The notes beneath the pieces were generated by a model, which ran no database searches, was not told where the DNA came from, and saw only the letters and a program-made list of their open reading frames with translations. The position numbers and the translations under genes are program-made. From Deltaproteobacteria bacterium (lineage in GTDB: Bacteria; UBA10199; JACPAL01; JAHFST01), in NCBI GenBank assembly GCA_023265625.1, contig JAHFST010000006.1:1-64000 (forward strand): a stretch of 64,000 nucleotides of DNA, in the 5' to 3' direction. Below are positions 15,513 through 23,773 of the stretch, one piece after another (positions within the stretch are counted from its first letter, which is position 1; every line of letters starts with the position of its first letter).

Positions 15513-16286
15513 TTAATGATTTGGCAAGGCCATGGGCTGAATGTGGGATAAACCGCCGTCCGCGCGGATGGTTTGACCACATATCCAGTTGGCCTGATCG
15601 GAGCAGAGGAACATCACCACATCGGCGATTTCCTTGCCATCGGTGACGTGGCCACGGGGAGTGATCTCCTCGTTGAGTTTCTTGATGGATTCGTAAAACT
15701 CTCCCATATAAATCTTGGTGGAGGTGGTGGCCAAGAAGCCTGGATTGACGGCATTGACGTTGATCTTGTACGGGGCCAGTTCCACCGCGAAATATTTGAC
15801 CAGGGTTTCCAGCGCCGCCTTGGCCGCCCCCAAGACACCGTGTCGCGGCAGGTAGGTGTGGGTGTCGTAGCCCGAGATGGCGACAATCTTGCCATTTTGT
15901 CCTGTCATCAGCTCGGTGGCCCGTTGGCAGCCAATCACAAACCCAGTGACGGTAATGGCAAAGGTTCGTTGAATGTGATGCGGCTTAATCTCCGCCAGCG
16001 GCTTAAAGGCCGTGGCGGCGGCATTGGCGATGTAGTAGTTTAAATAGCCATACTTCTCTTTGACGTAATCAAATAATCGATGGACCTGGGCCTCTTCGCC
16101 GAGATCGGCTTGGAAGGCGTGGACCTTACTCTTGGCCGAGGCGAATTCCTTCAGGAACTGATCGGCGGTCGCCTGATCCTTGCGAAAATTGGTCACCACA
16201 TCGACCCCGCGGTCGACGAGTTGTTTGACGATCTCCTTCCCGGTCCCTTTGATCCCGCCGGTTACGATGGCCACTTGAGTTTTCAT
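15513..16286 (-). CDS. FabI/FabL-like short-chain dehydrogenase (enoyl-reductase type) lacking the catalytic Tyr
   Basis: About 257 residues with a Rossmann fold. AIVTGGIKGTGKEI binds the nucleotide, NAAA follows strand 4, and the protein ends in the GQTIRADGGLSH motif of enoyl-ACP reductases. Overall it resembles FabL/FabI (Y-x6-K active site). In FabI the motif is P-x-Y-N-V-M-G-L-A-K; here it reads P-R-H-G-V-L-G-A-A-K, so His replaces the catalytic Tyr, and no Tyr stands at the classic YxxxK place either. The function may therefore have changed. The ATG at 16286 starts the fold; the longer frame to 16346 overlaps the cupin gene. Confidence 0.75.
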   Translation of the reverse strand: MKTQVAIVTGGIKGTGKEIVKQLVDRGVDVVTNFRKDQATADQFLKEFASAKSKVHAFQADLGEEAQVHRLFDYVKEKYGYLNYYIANAAATAFKPLAEIKPHHIQRTFAITVTGFVIGCQRATELMTGQNGKIVAISGYDTHTYLPRHGVLGAAKAALETLVKYFAVELAPYKINVNAVNPGFLATTSTKIYMGEFYESIKKLNEEITPRGHVTDGKEIADVVMFLCSDQANWICGQTIRADGGLSHIQPMALPNH

Positions 16287-16329
16287 GAAGGAGTTGTCCT
16301 TCCTTTTGAATGGGTTTTCAACGAATTTT

Positions 16330-16638
16330 TTAGTCTTTTTCCCCAATCAAATAAAAACAATTCTCAGCGCTTGGTACTATCGCGGCGTGGCGTTGGCCGC
16401 GGGGGAGGAAGAGGCGGTCTCCGGGTTTGAGACGGATGCGGTTTTGATCGATGGCGAATTCAATTTCTCCTTCGAGGATCCAGATGCTTTCATGATGGGA
16501 GTGATGATGCGGATGATAAACGGTCCCAGCGGAATCGGCCCATTTAAAAACGGAGTAGCCTTCCTTGATTAAAGCCAAACGTATTTTGTCTTCTTCGGGT
16601 GCCACCGGCTTATCCCAACGAAGGACCTTGACTTCCAT
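16330..16638 (-). CDS. Small cupin-domain protein
   Basis: About 102 residues from the ATG at 16638. A single cupin barrel is visible: motif 1 HPHHHSHHESIWILEGEIEF, with several metal-ligand His and the Glu, and motif 2 LKPGDRLFLPRGQRHAAIV. Single-domain cupins like this bind a metal and often act as isomerases, dioxygenases or sensors. The substrate is unknown. It lies about 45 bases upstream of the SDR gene on the same strand, so the two may be co-transcribed. Confidence 0.8.
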   Translation of the reverse strand: MEVKVLRWDKPVAPEEDKIRLALIKEGYSVFKWADSAGTVYHPHHHSHHESIWILEGEIEFAIDQNRIRLKPGDRLFLPRGQRHAAIVPSAENCFYLIGEKD

Positions 16639-16765
16639 GGTTGGATCAAAGATCAGCCCCGATAATTTTTCAAGCAAAAACGTACAATGACGCCTCATAA
16701 AAGAACTTTTCACGGGCAATAAATTGATTTAGGAGTTTTTCAGCAGGCAGGAAGTGACGGAGTTG

Positions 16766-16852
16766 GGATGGGTGGCCGAGTGGTTGAAGGCGCTAGTCTC
16801 GAAAACTAGTATACCCGCAAGGGTATCGGGGGTTCGAATCCCCCCCCATCCG
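16766..16852 (+). tRNA. tRNA-Ser(CGA)
   Basis: An 87-base gene with acceptor stem GGATGGG / CCCATCC, discriminator G, and no encoded CCA. The anticodon loop CTCGAAA gives anticodon CGA (codon UCG). A long variable arm (TACCCGCAAGGGTA) and the GGTTCGAATCC T-loop confirm a serine tRNA. Confidence 0.96.
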
Positions 16853-16862
16853 TATCGTCAAT

Positions 16863-17351
16863 TCAAGGAATTCCTTCTGATAAACAAAACCACGATTGGC
16901 AGCCTCGATACTCATCCCTCATCGGAAAGGTCAGCGGGGGTGTGAGTTTTTTGATGTTCAATTCGATAATCCAAAGCCCTGGCTCAGAGCCGTAGTCGAA
17001 ACGACTTTTCAGATAATCCCAGGTGAAGAGACAGTCGCGATGGATGGCGGTCAATTCTGCGAGGGTTGTTATCTTGTTTTTTTCAATGATCACTCCGGTA
17101 TAACTTAACTCGAGTTGGTCAACGCTGAGTGATGGAGGATTCAATGCGTCGAAGAGTTTATGGTACTGAGGCTTGATGTTATTTTTATGTTCATGGAAGT
17201 AGGTTGCCTGCAGATAAAACTCTTGCGGAAGGTTGTTAAAAACATCCTCCTCGTCGCGCAGTCCTCCTTTGCGGGCGATAAAATTTTGCTGCCCGGTTTC
17301 CAGGGCATGCCCAATGATGGCCCACTCTTTGAGGACGAAATTATTGGGCAA
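16863..17351 (-). CDS. DUF1802 family protein
   Basis: The N-terminus FVLKEWAIIGHALETGQQ...ARKGGLRD matches the start of DUF1802 proteins, which have a conserved LKEWA motif and an RKGGI/L-type strand. It has about 162 residues, the usual size. The biochemical role of the family is not known to me. The start overlaps the end of the next gene by 11 bases, so it is the last gene of the metal-efflux operon unit by position. A role in efflux is not implied. Confidence 0.7.
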   Translation of the reverse strand: MPNNFVLKEWAIIGHALETGQQNFIARKGGLRDEEDVFNNLPQEFYLQATYFHEHKNNIKPQYHKLFDALNPPSLSVDQLELSYTGVIIEKNKITTLAELTAIHRDCLFTWDYLKSRFDYGSEPGLWIIELNIKKLTPPLTFPMRDEYRGCQSWFCLSEGIP

Positions 17352-17823
17352 GGCTGTGCACCTTGGCCGGATATCCGGTTCCAGCCCAGATTGTTGTTTG
17401 GTAGCCGGAGGTTTTGACTTTTTCCGAAGTCACTTCGATATTCACCAGCCCGTTGTAAGATTGCTGGGCCGCAAAAAAGGCCAGGCGTAAGAGCGTTTCT
17501 TTGCGGTCGGGACAGTTTTGCACGCTGACTATTTTTCTGGAGCGATGGATCAACGGCACGTCTCGTTCGTTCTTGTAGAAGAGATGAACCTCTCGGGCAC
17601 GATTCATGATTTCGGTATAAGTCTCCAGCTCCGGAGCGACTTTTTTGTCGTAACACAAGCCGCAATAGGTGAAATGAGAGAGGATCTCAGGGATCTCTCT
17701 TAAGAACGAAAAAGTGCTCGCTGCGAGAAATTGAGCGCAGTCTTTGCAAAGCCACTCGTGGCAAAGGTCGCAGTGGGTGGAAGCCTTGGGCCGGTGGCAC
17801 GAAGGACAGAGTTGTTTTGTCAT
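17341..17823 (-). CDS. Zinc-finger protein with a C-terminal YbjQ-like segment
   Basis: Residues 1-60 hold four Cys/His pairs (CPSC, CDLCHEWLCKDC, CGLC), looking like a B-box or related treble-clef zinc site. The C-terminal 60 residues (AAQQSYNGLVNIEVTSEKV...GTGYPAKV) resemble the short alpha-beta repeat of YbjQ/DUF74-like proteins, but this is a weak call. Its ATG overlaps the stop of the RND transporter gene (TAATG), so it is translationally coupled to metal efflux. A cytoplasmic metal-binding accessory role is possible but unproven. Confidence 0.55.
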   Translation of the reverse strand: MTKQLCPSCHRPKASTHCDLCHEWLCKDCAQFLAASTFSFLREIPEILSHFTYCGLCYDKKVAPELETYTEIMNRAREVHLFYKNERDVPLIHRSRKIVSVQNCPDRKETLLRLAFFAAQQSYNGLVNIEVTSEKVKTSGYQTTIWAGTGYPAKVHSLAQ

Positions 17824-20800
17824 TAAGCTTCTTCTTCCTCAGGTTTTAAATACTTTTCAAAAAGACTATAGAGAGCTGGTAAAATAATCAGTGTCAGAAG
17901 CGTGGAAGACAGAATGCCTCCGATCACAACCGACGCGAGTGGTTTTTGCACTTCGGAACCCACCCCATGAGAGAGCATCATGGGAAGAAAACCAAAGATA
18001 TCCACCAGCGCCGTCATGAGAACTGGCCGCAATCTTAAAAGTGTTCCTTTGCGAATGAGGGGATCGCCTTCAAGACCTTGTTGGTAGAGATCATTGAAAT
18101 AATTCACGAGCACGACGCCGTTTAAGACGGCGATGCCGGAAAGGGCGATGAATCCGATTCCAGCCGAGATACTGAAGGGAAGGCGGTTGAAGATGAGGCC
18201 CAGGACTCCACCCACCAGGGACAAAGGCACACAAACAAAGATGAGGGCCGTCTGGTACCCGTTTTTAAAGGCCGTATAAATCATCATCAAAACCAGGAGC
18301 AAGGCCAGAGGGGCGAGCACTAAGAGCCGGGAGCGGGCGGTTTGAAGATTCTTAAAAGTCCCGCCCCATTCGGTGTAATATCCCGGCGGGAGTTTCACCT
18401 GATCGGCAACGGCTTGCTGCGCCTCTAAGACAAAGCTTTCCGTATCGCGTCCTCTGGGGTTGATCATGACGGCCGCCCGCCGCTTGCCATCCTCGCGCGT
18501 GACGGCCCCATAAGCCTCCGTAAACTCAATGGTCGCCACTTTTTCCAAAGCAAGCGTCATATTTGCCGAAATTCCCACCGGCAGTTTCTTAATCGCCGCA
18601 AGATCGGAACGGTCTTTTTCGCTCAATCGAATGATGATGGGAAACCGCTTGACCCCTTCATAGAGAAACCCCGCCTCCTGTCCTCCCAGGGCGATCCCCA
18701 CCGCCTCCAACACGTCCAAGGTTGAAAGCCCTAGACCATGAAGCACCTCTTCTTTGGGAGTGATTCGCAAAAGCGGTGAGGTGCCGCGAAGTTCGGTTTC
18801 CAATTCCGCCGCCCCCGGCACCTTGCCGATCACCTCGGCCATCTGTCGGGTCAAACTCGCCAGTTGATCCATGTCATCGCCGAAGAGTTTCACCGAGACG
18901 TCCGATTTGGATCCTTCGAGCAGATCGTTAAAACGCATCTGAATGGGTTGGCTTAAAAGCACCGATTGTCCCGGAAGTTCGGCGTCCAGTTTTTCAATCA
19001 TCAACTGGGCGAGCTCTGCCCTGGTTCTTCGTTTTCCATCGACAAGCGGGAAGTCTTTTTCATTTTTAAAAATAACATAAGTATCGGCCTGGTTGACCCC
19101 CATCGGGTCATTGGCAATCTCCGACGTTCCAATTTTTGAGAAAGTAAAAGCGACTTCGGGAAATTGAGAAACAAGCTCTTCGGTCTTGGCCTGAAGAACC
19201 ACGGACTGATCAATGCTGATATTGACCGGACGTGTGCACTGGATGAGAAGCGTCCCTTCGTCGAGCTGGGGCAAAAATTCCCCCCCAAGCATGGCAAAGA
19301 GAAGTCCGCCTAATGCGGTTGCGGTCAGACCGATGAAGAGCGTGGACCTTCGCTTTTTTAAAACCGCATCCAGGAAACGCGAGTAGACCTTTTCGGTTTT
19401 CCGCATGATCCAAGGCTCTTTGTCGGCGACATTCCCTTTCAACAGGATGCTCGCCAAGGCGGGGACCGTCGTGAAGGAGAGGATTAAGGCCGTCAGGATG
19501 GCGACGATAAAAGTCGCGGCCATCGGCTGAAACATTTTTCCTTCAACGCCGACCAGCGAAAAAACGGGGAGAAAAACCACGACAATAATAAGTTGCCCAA
19601 ATCCCGCCGCTGTCCGTATCTGGACGGCCGCCTCATAAATGGTGTGTTTTAGCTCTTCCGGGGTGAGGGCTCTTTTGGCTTGCAACGTGCGTTCGTGGAT
19701 GACCCGCACGCAATGGTCCAGCAGAATGACCGCTCCGTCGACGATGATGCCGAAATCGAGGGCGCCCAAACTCATCAGATTTCCGGAGATGTTAAAATGC
19801 TTCATGAAGATAAACGAAAAGAGGAGTGAAAGAGGAATGGTGATCGCCGTAATCAGCGCCGCCCTTAAATTGCCGATCAAAAGAAAGAGGACAACGATCA
19901 CCAGAAAGGCCCCGGTGAGGAGGTTGTGCTCTACTGTTCCCAGCGTGAAATTGACCAGATCGGACCGGTTATAAAGGGGCTCCAGCTTATAACCCTTTGG
20001 TAGGCCTGCTTTGATCTCCTTGAGACGCTCGGCCACGCGAAGGGCCACCGTCCGACTGTTTTCGCCCATCAACATCATCGTCGTGCCGATAACCGCCTCT
20101 TTTCCGTGCACCAACGCTGCTCCCGAGCGGAGTTCGGTTGCAAAAACCACATCGGCGACATCTCCAATCGTGATCGTCTTGAAAGTTTCCAGGGTTTTGA
20201 CGGGGACCGCTTTGATTCCATTGATATTTTTCAAAACTCCCAGGCCTTGCACGAGAAATTGCTCTCCGGTTTGCTGAACGTAACCACCACCCACGTTCTG
20301 ATTGCTGCGCTCCAAGGCGGTCTCGATGTCATCAAAGTGAAGGCCATAGAGGGCCATTTTTTGGATGTCGGGTTGGATATGAAACTGTTTTTCAAAACCG
20401 CCGATGGTGTTGACATCCGCCACCCCTTTGACGGTTAATAGTCGGGGTTTTACAAACCATTCCTGGAGCGTGCGCAATTCCATGAGCTGCTCCAAGCGTG
20501 CTTCTCCGGTGGCAGGGACCTCCGCTTCAATCGAATAATGGAAAATCTCGCCAAGCCCTGAGCTCACTGGACCCGGTTTGGGAGTCACTCCTTTGGGGAG
20601 GTTGGGTCCGACCATCTGCAATCTCTCAGAGACCAATTGCCTGGCCCGATAGATGTCGACCTCATCTTCGAAAATAACCGTGACCTGGGAAAGGTTGAAG
20701 CGTGTGAGCGAGCGCACCTGCATGACGCCTGCGATCCCGCGCATGGCGGTTTCAATGGGAAAGGTGACGTTTTTTTCGACTTCTTCTGTCGAAAGGCCCT

Positions 20801-20960
20801 CAACTTCGGTGTTGATTTGAACCTGATTGTTGGTCACATCGGGAACCGCATCAATGGGGAGATTTTTAAAACTGATCCAACCCGCGACGGCGATAACAAA
20901 GGTCAGGATAAGAACGGTGGTACGGTGATAAACGGAGAAATGGATGATTCGATTAATCAC
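17823..20960 (-). CDS. CzcA/CusA-type heavy-metal efflux RND transporter
   Basis: A 1045-residue inner-membrane pump of full length, with 12 helices and two large periplasmic loops. The N-terminal FSVYHRTTVLILTFVIAVAG helix, the NNQVQINTEVEGLSTEEVEKNVTFPIE block and the helix-4 proton relay DFGIIVDGAVILLDHCVR are typical of the heavy-metal class. The usual IVEN ending of that relay is LLDH here, so Asp replaces Glu. It exports metal cations across the envelope together with the adaptor and channel encoded just upstream. The start overlaps the adaptor stop by four bases. Metal specificity cannot be read from the sequence. Confidence 0.93.
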   Translation of the reverse strand: MINRIIHFSVYHRTTVLILTFVIAVAGWISFKNLPIDAVPDVTNNQVQINTEVEGLSTEEVEKNVTFPIETAMRGIAGVMQVRSLTRFNLSQVTVIFEDEVDIYRARQLVSERLQMVGPNLPKGVTPKPGPVSSGLGEIFHYSIEAEVPATGEARLEQLMELRTLQEWFVKPRLLTVKGVADVNTIGGFEKQFHIQPDIQKMALYGLHFDDIETALERSNQNVGGGYVQQTGEQFLVQGLGVLKNINGIKAVPVKTLETFKTITIGDVADVVFATELRSGAALVHGKEAVIGTTMMLMGENSRTVALRVAERLKEIKAGLPKGYKLEPLYNRSDLVNFTLGTVEHNLLTGAFLVIVVLFLLIGNLRAALITAITIPLSLLFSFIFMKHFNISGNLMSLGALDFGIIVDGAVILLDHCVRVIHERTLQAKRALTPEELKHTIYEAAVQIRTAAGFGQLIIVVVFLPVFSLVGVEGKMFQPMAATFIVAILTALILSFTTVPALASILLKGNVADKEPWIMRKTEKVYSRFLDAVLKKRRSTLFIGLTATALGGLLFAMLGGEFLPQLDEGTLLIQCTRPVNISIDQSVVLQAKTEELVSQFPEVAFTFSKIGTSEIANDPMGVNQADTYVIFKNEKDFPLVDGKRRTRAELAQLMIEKLDAELPGQSVLLSQPIQMRFNDLLEGSKSDVSVKLFGDDMDQLASLTRQMAEVIGKVPGAAELETELRGTSPLLRITPKEEVLHGLGLSTLDVLEAVGIALGGQEAGFLYEGVKRFPIIIRLSEKDRSDLAAIKKLPVGISANMTLALEKVATIEFTEAYGAVTREDGKRRAAVMINPRGRDTESFVLEAQQAVADQVKLPPGYYTEWGGTFKNLQTARSRLLVLAPLALLLVLMMIYTAFKNGYQTALIFVCVPLSLVGGVLGLIFNRLPFSISAGIGFIALSGIAVLNGVVLVNYFNDLYQQGLEGDPLIRKGTLLRLRPVLMTALVDIFGFLPMMLSHGVGSEVQKPLASVVIGGILSSTLLTLIILPALYSLFEKYLKPEEEEA

Positions 20961-21334
20961 TCCTCACCCCCGAAGGCATCCATCTCGGCAACCCGCAAGA
21001 GAGCGACCCCTTGAACCACGATTTGATCCCCTGAAGCGAGCTCCGCAGAACGGGTTTCCAGAGGAATAAATTTGAACCATCCCTTTCGGAATCGGTAAAC
21101 ACCCATCTTATCCAGGGAATGGACCAAGGCGGATTCTGGAATGGTCTCCGACGCTGATTGAATGGGTTGCATAACAAGTCCGATGGTCCGAATGGCTTTG
21201 TCTGAAAGCCGAAACTCGCCGGTTGCAGACGTTTCCAAAATCGCCTTGACGGGCGTGGGTTGAGATTCCCGCCCTTTACAGGCACCCACGCCGGCCAATA
21301 CAAACAGCAAGAAATAGAAAAACATTTGCTTCAT
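20957..21334 (-). CDS. Very short RND periplasmic adaptor (lipoprotein)
   Basis: Only 125 residues. A lipobox VGACKG follows the hydrophobic N-terminus, so it is probably lipid-anchored. The body matches just the end of CzcB/CusB adaptors: IPESALVHSLDKMGVYRF, then FKFIPLETRSAELASGDQIVVQGVALLRVAE (split across about 60 residues), which is the membrane-proximal domain. The alpha-hairpin, lipoyl and most of the beta-barrel domain are absent, against about 350-500 residues in normal adaptors. It lies between pump and channel genes with four-base overlaps on both sides, so it is unlikely to be a random remnant. Confidence 0.7.
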   Translation of the reverse strand: MKQMFFYFLLFVLAGVGACKGRESQPTPVKAILETSATGEFRLSDKAIRTIGLVMQPIQSASETIPESALVHSLDKMGVYRFRKGWFKFIPLETRSAELASGDQIVVQGVALLRVAEMDAFGGEE

Positions 21335-22581
21335 AAGGACTCCTCAAAAAGCCGGCCTTGGAACGCATAGAAATAAGCCAGCGACTCCACGGCGGCCAAT
21401 TCCTGCTCGTTTCGACTCTTGCTGTAATCGAGCATCTGTCGGTGGATTTCGATCACCAAGGTGCCCGGGAGAAGACCTCTATCGAAAAGACTTTCAATCT
21501 CATTGTGCCTCTGCACGAGCCCGCCCGTTCCTATTTGAGATTGGAGGACCTTGACGGAATTTTGATAACGCTTGAAAAAATATTCTCTTTGATCACGAGC
21601 TTCCTTCTCGGTTGCGTCGTGGGATATCAGGGTCTTGGCCACTTCCTGTTTGGCATAGGTCCGCCCCGCGCCGTTTTGATGAAAAAGCGGCAGAGGAAAG
21701 GAGGCATGAAATCCATAGGCGTTGTACCCGGCGTTTGTTTGGGATTGTTTTTCAATACTCGGTCCGATTTTCAAATCCGGCCATGAATCACTTTTAGCCA
21801 GCTTCTGCTCCGACTTGGCGATATCAAGCCGCGCCCTTGCAAATTCAACTTGGGAGCCGTACACCGGAGAAAGCAGGCTTTTTGCGTCAAGTTGGGGCCA
21901 GCTTGTTTTTGGTTTTGGCAGAATGTCAGGTCTTGGGTTGAAGGGAATGCCCAAGGAGAACTCCAAAGCGCGTTTTTCGCGGTCCAGTTCGGTTTCGAGA
22001 CGGACTTTCTGAAGCTGGTAATCACCCCCGGCCACCTCAAAAATACTCAGCGAGGCCTGCTGCTCGGGATTTAGCGCGGATCTTGCGCGGTATTGCTTCC
22101 CAATCCGGGCGAATGATTTCAGGGCGTCGTTGATGATCCCAAGTTCCGTTTGCAACTGGCGGATCCGGTAGAGGGATAGGAGCGTTTGGATGAAAACTTG
22201 TTCCTTGGCGGCCAAAAACTTGGCGCCGCGTTCCGTGGATTCGGAGCGGGCTTTTTCAAGCCGAGCCCCTCTTTTGCCTCCCAATTCCATCGTGTGGGCG
22301 AGATTGAGTTCCGTATAGAGATAACTTGCGTTGCCCGGTGAACTTCCGAAGACGGTTTTGGAACCCAGCTCCGGGTTGGGTCTTTGGGAAGCGATGCCAT
22401 AAAGCGATTTTCCCTGTTCCAAACCGATTTGGGCTTGCCGGACTTCGGGATGGTTTTCGAGAGCGCAGGAGAGGACGTCTTGGACACTTCGGAGACGATC
22501 ACAATCAACGGTTCCGGCATGAACGGGAAGCGCCCACTGTAAAAAAATGAGTCCTAAAATTAAAACTTTAGGAAGTTTCAT
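21331..22581 (-). CDS. TolC/CzcC-like outer-membrane efflux channel
   Basis: I place the start at the ATG at 22581, which has an AAGGAT ribosome site and begins a signal peptide (MKLPKVLILGLIFLQWALPVHA). The mature protein has the long helices of outer-membrane factors: VLSCALENHPEVRQAQIG near the start, and a second copy of the repeat after LDAKSLLSPVYG. The length, about 416 residues, fits CzcC/CusC. The same reading frame stays open upstream into an ArsR regulator, with no stop between. It forms the exit duct of the metal-efflux system with the adaptor and pump. Confidence 0.85.
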   Translation of the reverse strand: MKLPKVLILGLIFLQWALPVHAGTVDCDRLRSVQDVLSCALENHPEVRQAQIGLEQGKSLYGIASQRPNPELGSKTVFGSSPGNASYLYTELNLAHTMELGGKRGARLEKARSESTERGAKFLAAKEQVFIQTLLSLYRIRQLQTELGIINDALKSFARIGKQYRARSALNPEQQASLSIFEVAGGDYQLQKVRLETELDREKRALEFSLGIPFNPRPDILPKPKTSWPQLDAKSLLSPVYGSQVEFARARLDIAKSEQKLAKSDSWPDLKIGPSIEKQSQTNAGYNAYGFHASFPLPLFHQNGAGRTYAKQEVAKTLISHDATEKEARDQREYFFKRYQNSVKVLQSQIGTGGLVQRHNEIESLFDRGLLPGTLVIEIHRQMLDYSKSRNEQELAAVESLAYFYAFQGRLFEESL

Positions 22582-22935
22582 TGAGAATCCTTTTCTCCTT
22601 CGGTGATGACTGGCTAATTTCATCCGCTCATGCTCGGCGTGGGAAAAGGCCTGAAGCATCAGGTCCGCGACATGGTCGCTCGGCAAGTCATAAAAAATAT
22701 GGTTGGCCTCACGCCGGGTTGTCACCAGGCCGGCGGCTCGTAAAATGGCCAGATGCCGTGATATGCTGCTCTGCGGGGCGTCAATTATCCGCATAAGACC
22801 GCTGACATTGAGTTCCCGGTCTGTCAGCGCGAGAACAATACGGGCACGGATGGGGTCGGCAAGCGCCTTGAGCGTGCGTGTCACTGTCATTAAATCAGCG
22901 GAATCCGGTTGATGTTGAATGGAGTGTTTGTACAT
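22582..22935 (-). CDS. ArsR-family regulator continuing in frame into the efflux channel gene
   Basis: About 118 residues with a winged-helix domain: LKALADPIRARIVLAL, then VSGLMRIIDAPQSSISRHLAILRAAGLVTTRREANHIFYDL, typical of ArsR/SmtB metal sensors. (The second segment is the recognition region, broken here only for description.) No stop codon separates it from the channel gene; the frame runs through HHRRRKGFS into its signal peptide. Either an ArsR-channel fusion is made, or the internal ribosome site at about 22590 restarts translation. The start could also be the ATG at 22890. It is first in the efflux operon and likely represses it. Confidence 0.75.
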
Positions 22936-22959
22936 TCGTATATGGAGATATTCAGATAT
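22934..22959. promoter_or_regulatory. Possible ArsR operator
   Basis: Two near-identical blocks, ATTCGTATAT and ATTCAGATAT, stand 16 bases apart in an AT-rich stretch at the start of the ArsR gene. The position fits an autoregulatory site. The first block overlaps the ATG at 22935. Confidence 0.3.
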
Positions 22960-22974
22960 AAGAGTTATGTCAAT

Positions 22975-23159
22975 CTTTTGTCGAGGATAAGCTCAACGGG
23001 ATTCCCTTCGTTGTGATCAAAACCTAGGTCGAATCCATCCGGGTCGGGGTCGCCATTGTCAATCAAGATGGGTCCTGGAGTGTCCTGCTCAATGTCCTTC
23101 CAGGCAGTGGCAGGTTACTGATTCGGGATTCACAGAGGAAGAAGAAGGAGACTGGCCAG
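22975..23159. other. Non-coding stretch, nothing recognised
   Basis: Short frames with stops in all directions; no RNA gene, hairpin or protein match was seen. It starts the decayed region that runs to the tRNA at 27077. Confidence 0.4.
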
Positions 23160-23324
23160 ATGGATTACCTCCCCTTCGAGGAGGCGCCCTAGCCTCCGGG
23201 GGAAGTGCCAGACAAACCTCAAGTGTTACGGAATCAGTTGTTTGGAGAAAAAGAAGGGGTTTTGACGAGGATTGAGAGATTGGAACGGGCCGTTTTTAAA
23301 AAAACGGAATTGATCCGTCTCTAA
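23160..23324 (+). pseudogene. Possible short gene relic with an in-frame stop
   Basis: An ATG at 23160 follows AAGGAG with 9-base spacing. The frame reads MDYLPFEEAP, then TAG at 23190, then continues open as PPGEVPDKPQVLRNQLFGEK... to a TAA at 23322. The good ribosome site and the sensible sequence on both sides of the stop suggest a nonsense-mutated small gene. No family is recognised. Confidence 0.25.
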
Positions 23325-23587
23325 TGAAGTCATTCAAATCAGGCAGCAATAGGTTTGGGCCGCTCTTTCACTCCGCGGAGGATTAATCCTATCGCCGTAG
23401 TAATAGGAGGGATTGTTGACAAGGTCGCCGGATCCAGACCAGGGGTGTGCCAGCATTTTGTCGGATCGAAACTAACTTTAGTGAAACCCGACACGCGGGC
23501 GTCAACAACCTCGGAAGGGCTTCTGACGTACCCCAACTCCCTTTGACGTCAGTTGTAGAGGGAATAGGATAATCCCTGCCCGCTTCT

Positions 23588-23749
23588 GACCATGTTTTCC
23601 GCGAAAAATTGGGTGAGTTGTTTGAAAAATTTGTTCGACTGGACCGGGGAAGTCGCAAAGCCACTTACAAAGGGACGGGGTTAGGACTTGCAATCTGTAA
23701 GGAGATCATTGGTAGTCCCGGGGGAAAGATAGGAGTGCAACTCCTCTGA
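23588..23749 (+). pseudogene. Remnant of a sensor histidine kinase (C-terminal ATPase domain)
   Basis: One frame reads VFREKLGELFEKFVRLDRGS, then GTGLGLAICKEIIG, then GGKIGVQLL and a stop. This is the F box plus G2 box of a HATPase_c domain, the last 50 or so residues of a histidine kinase. Upstream, the dimerisation and N-box parts cannot be found in frame. There is no start codon with a ribosome site, so it is a gene fragment. Confidence 0.8.
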
Positions 23750-23773
23750 ATTCAACTCCCATTTCAGGAAATA

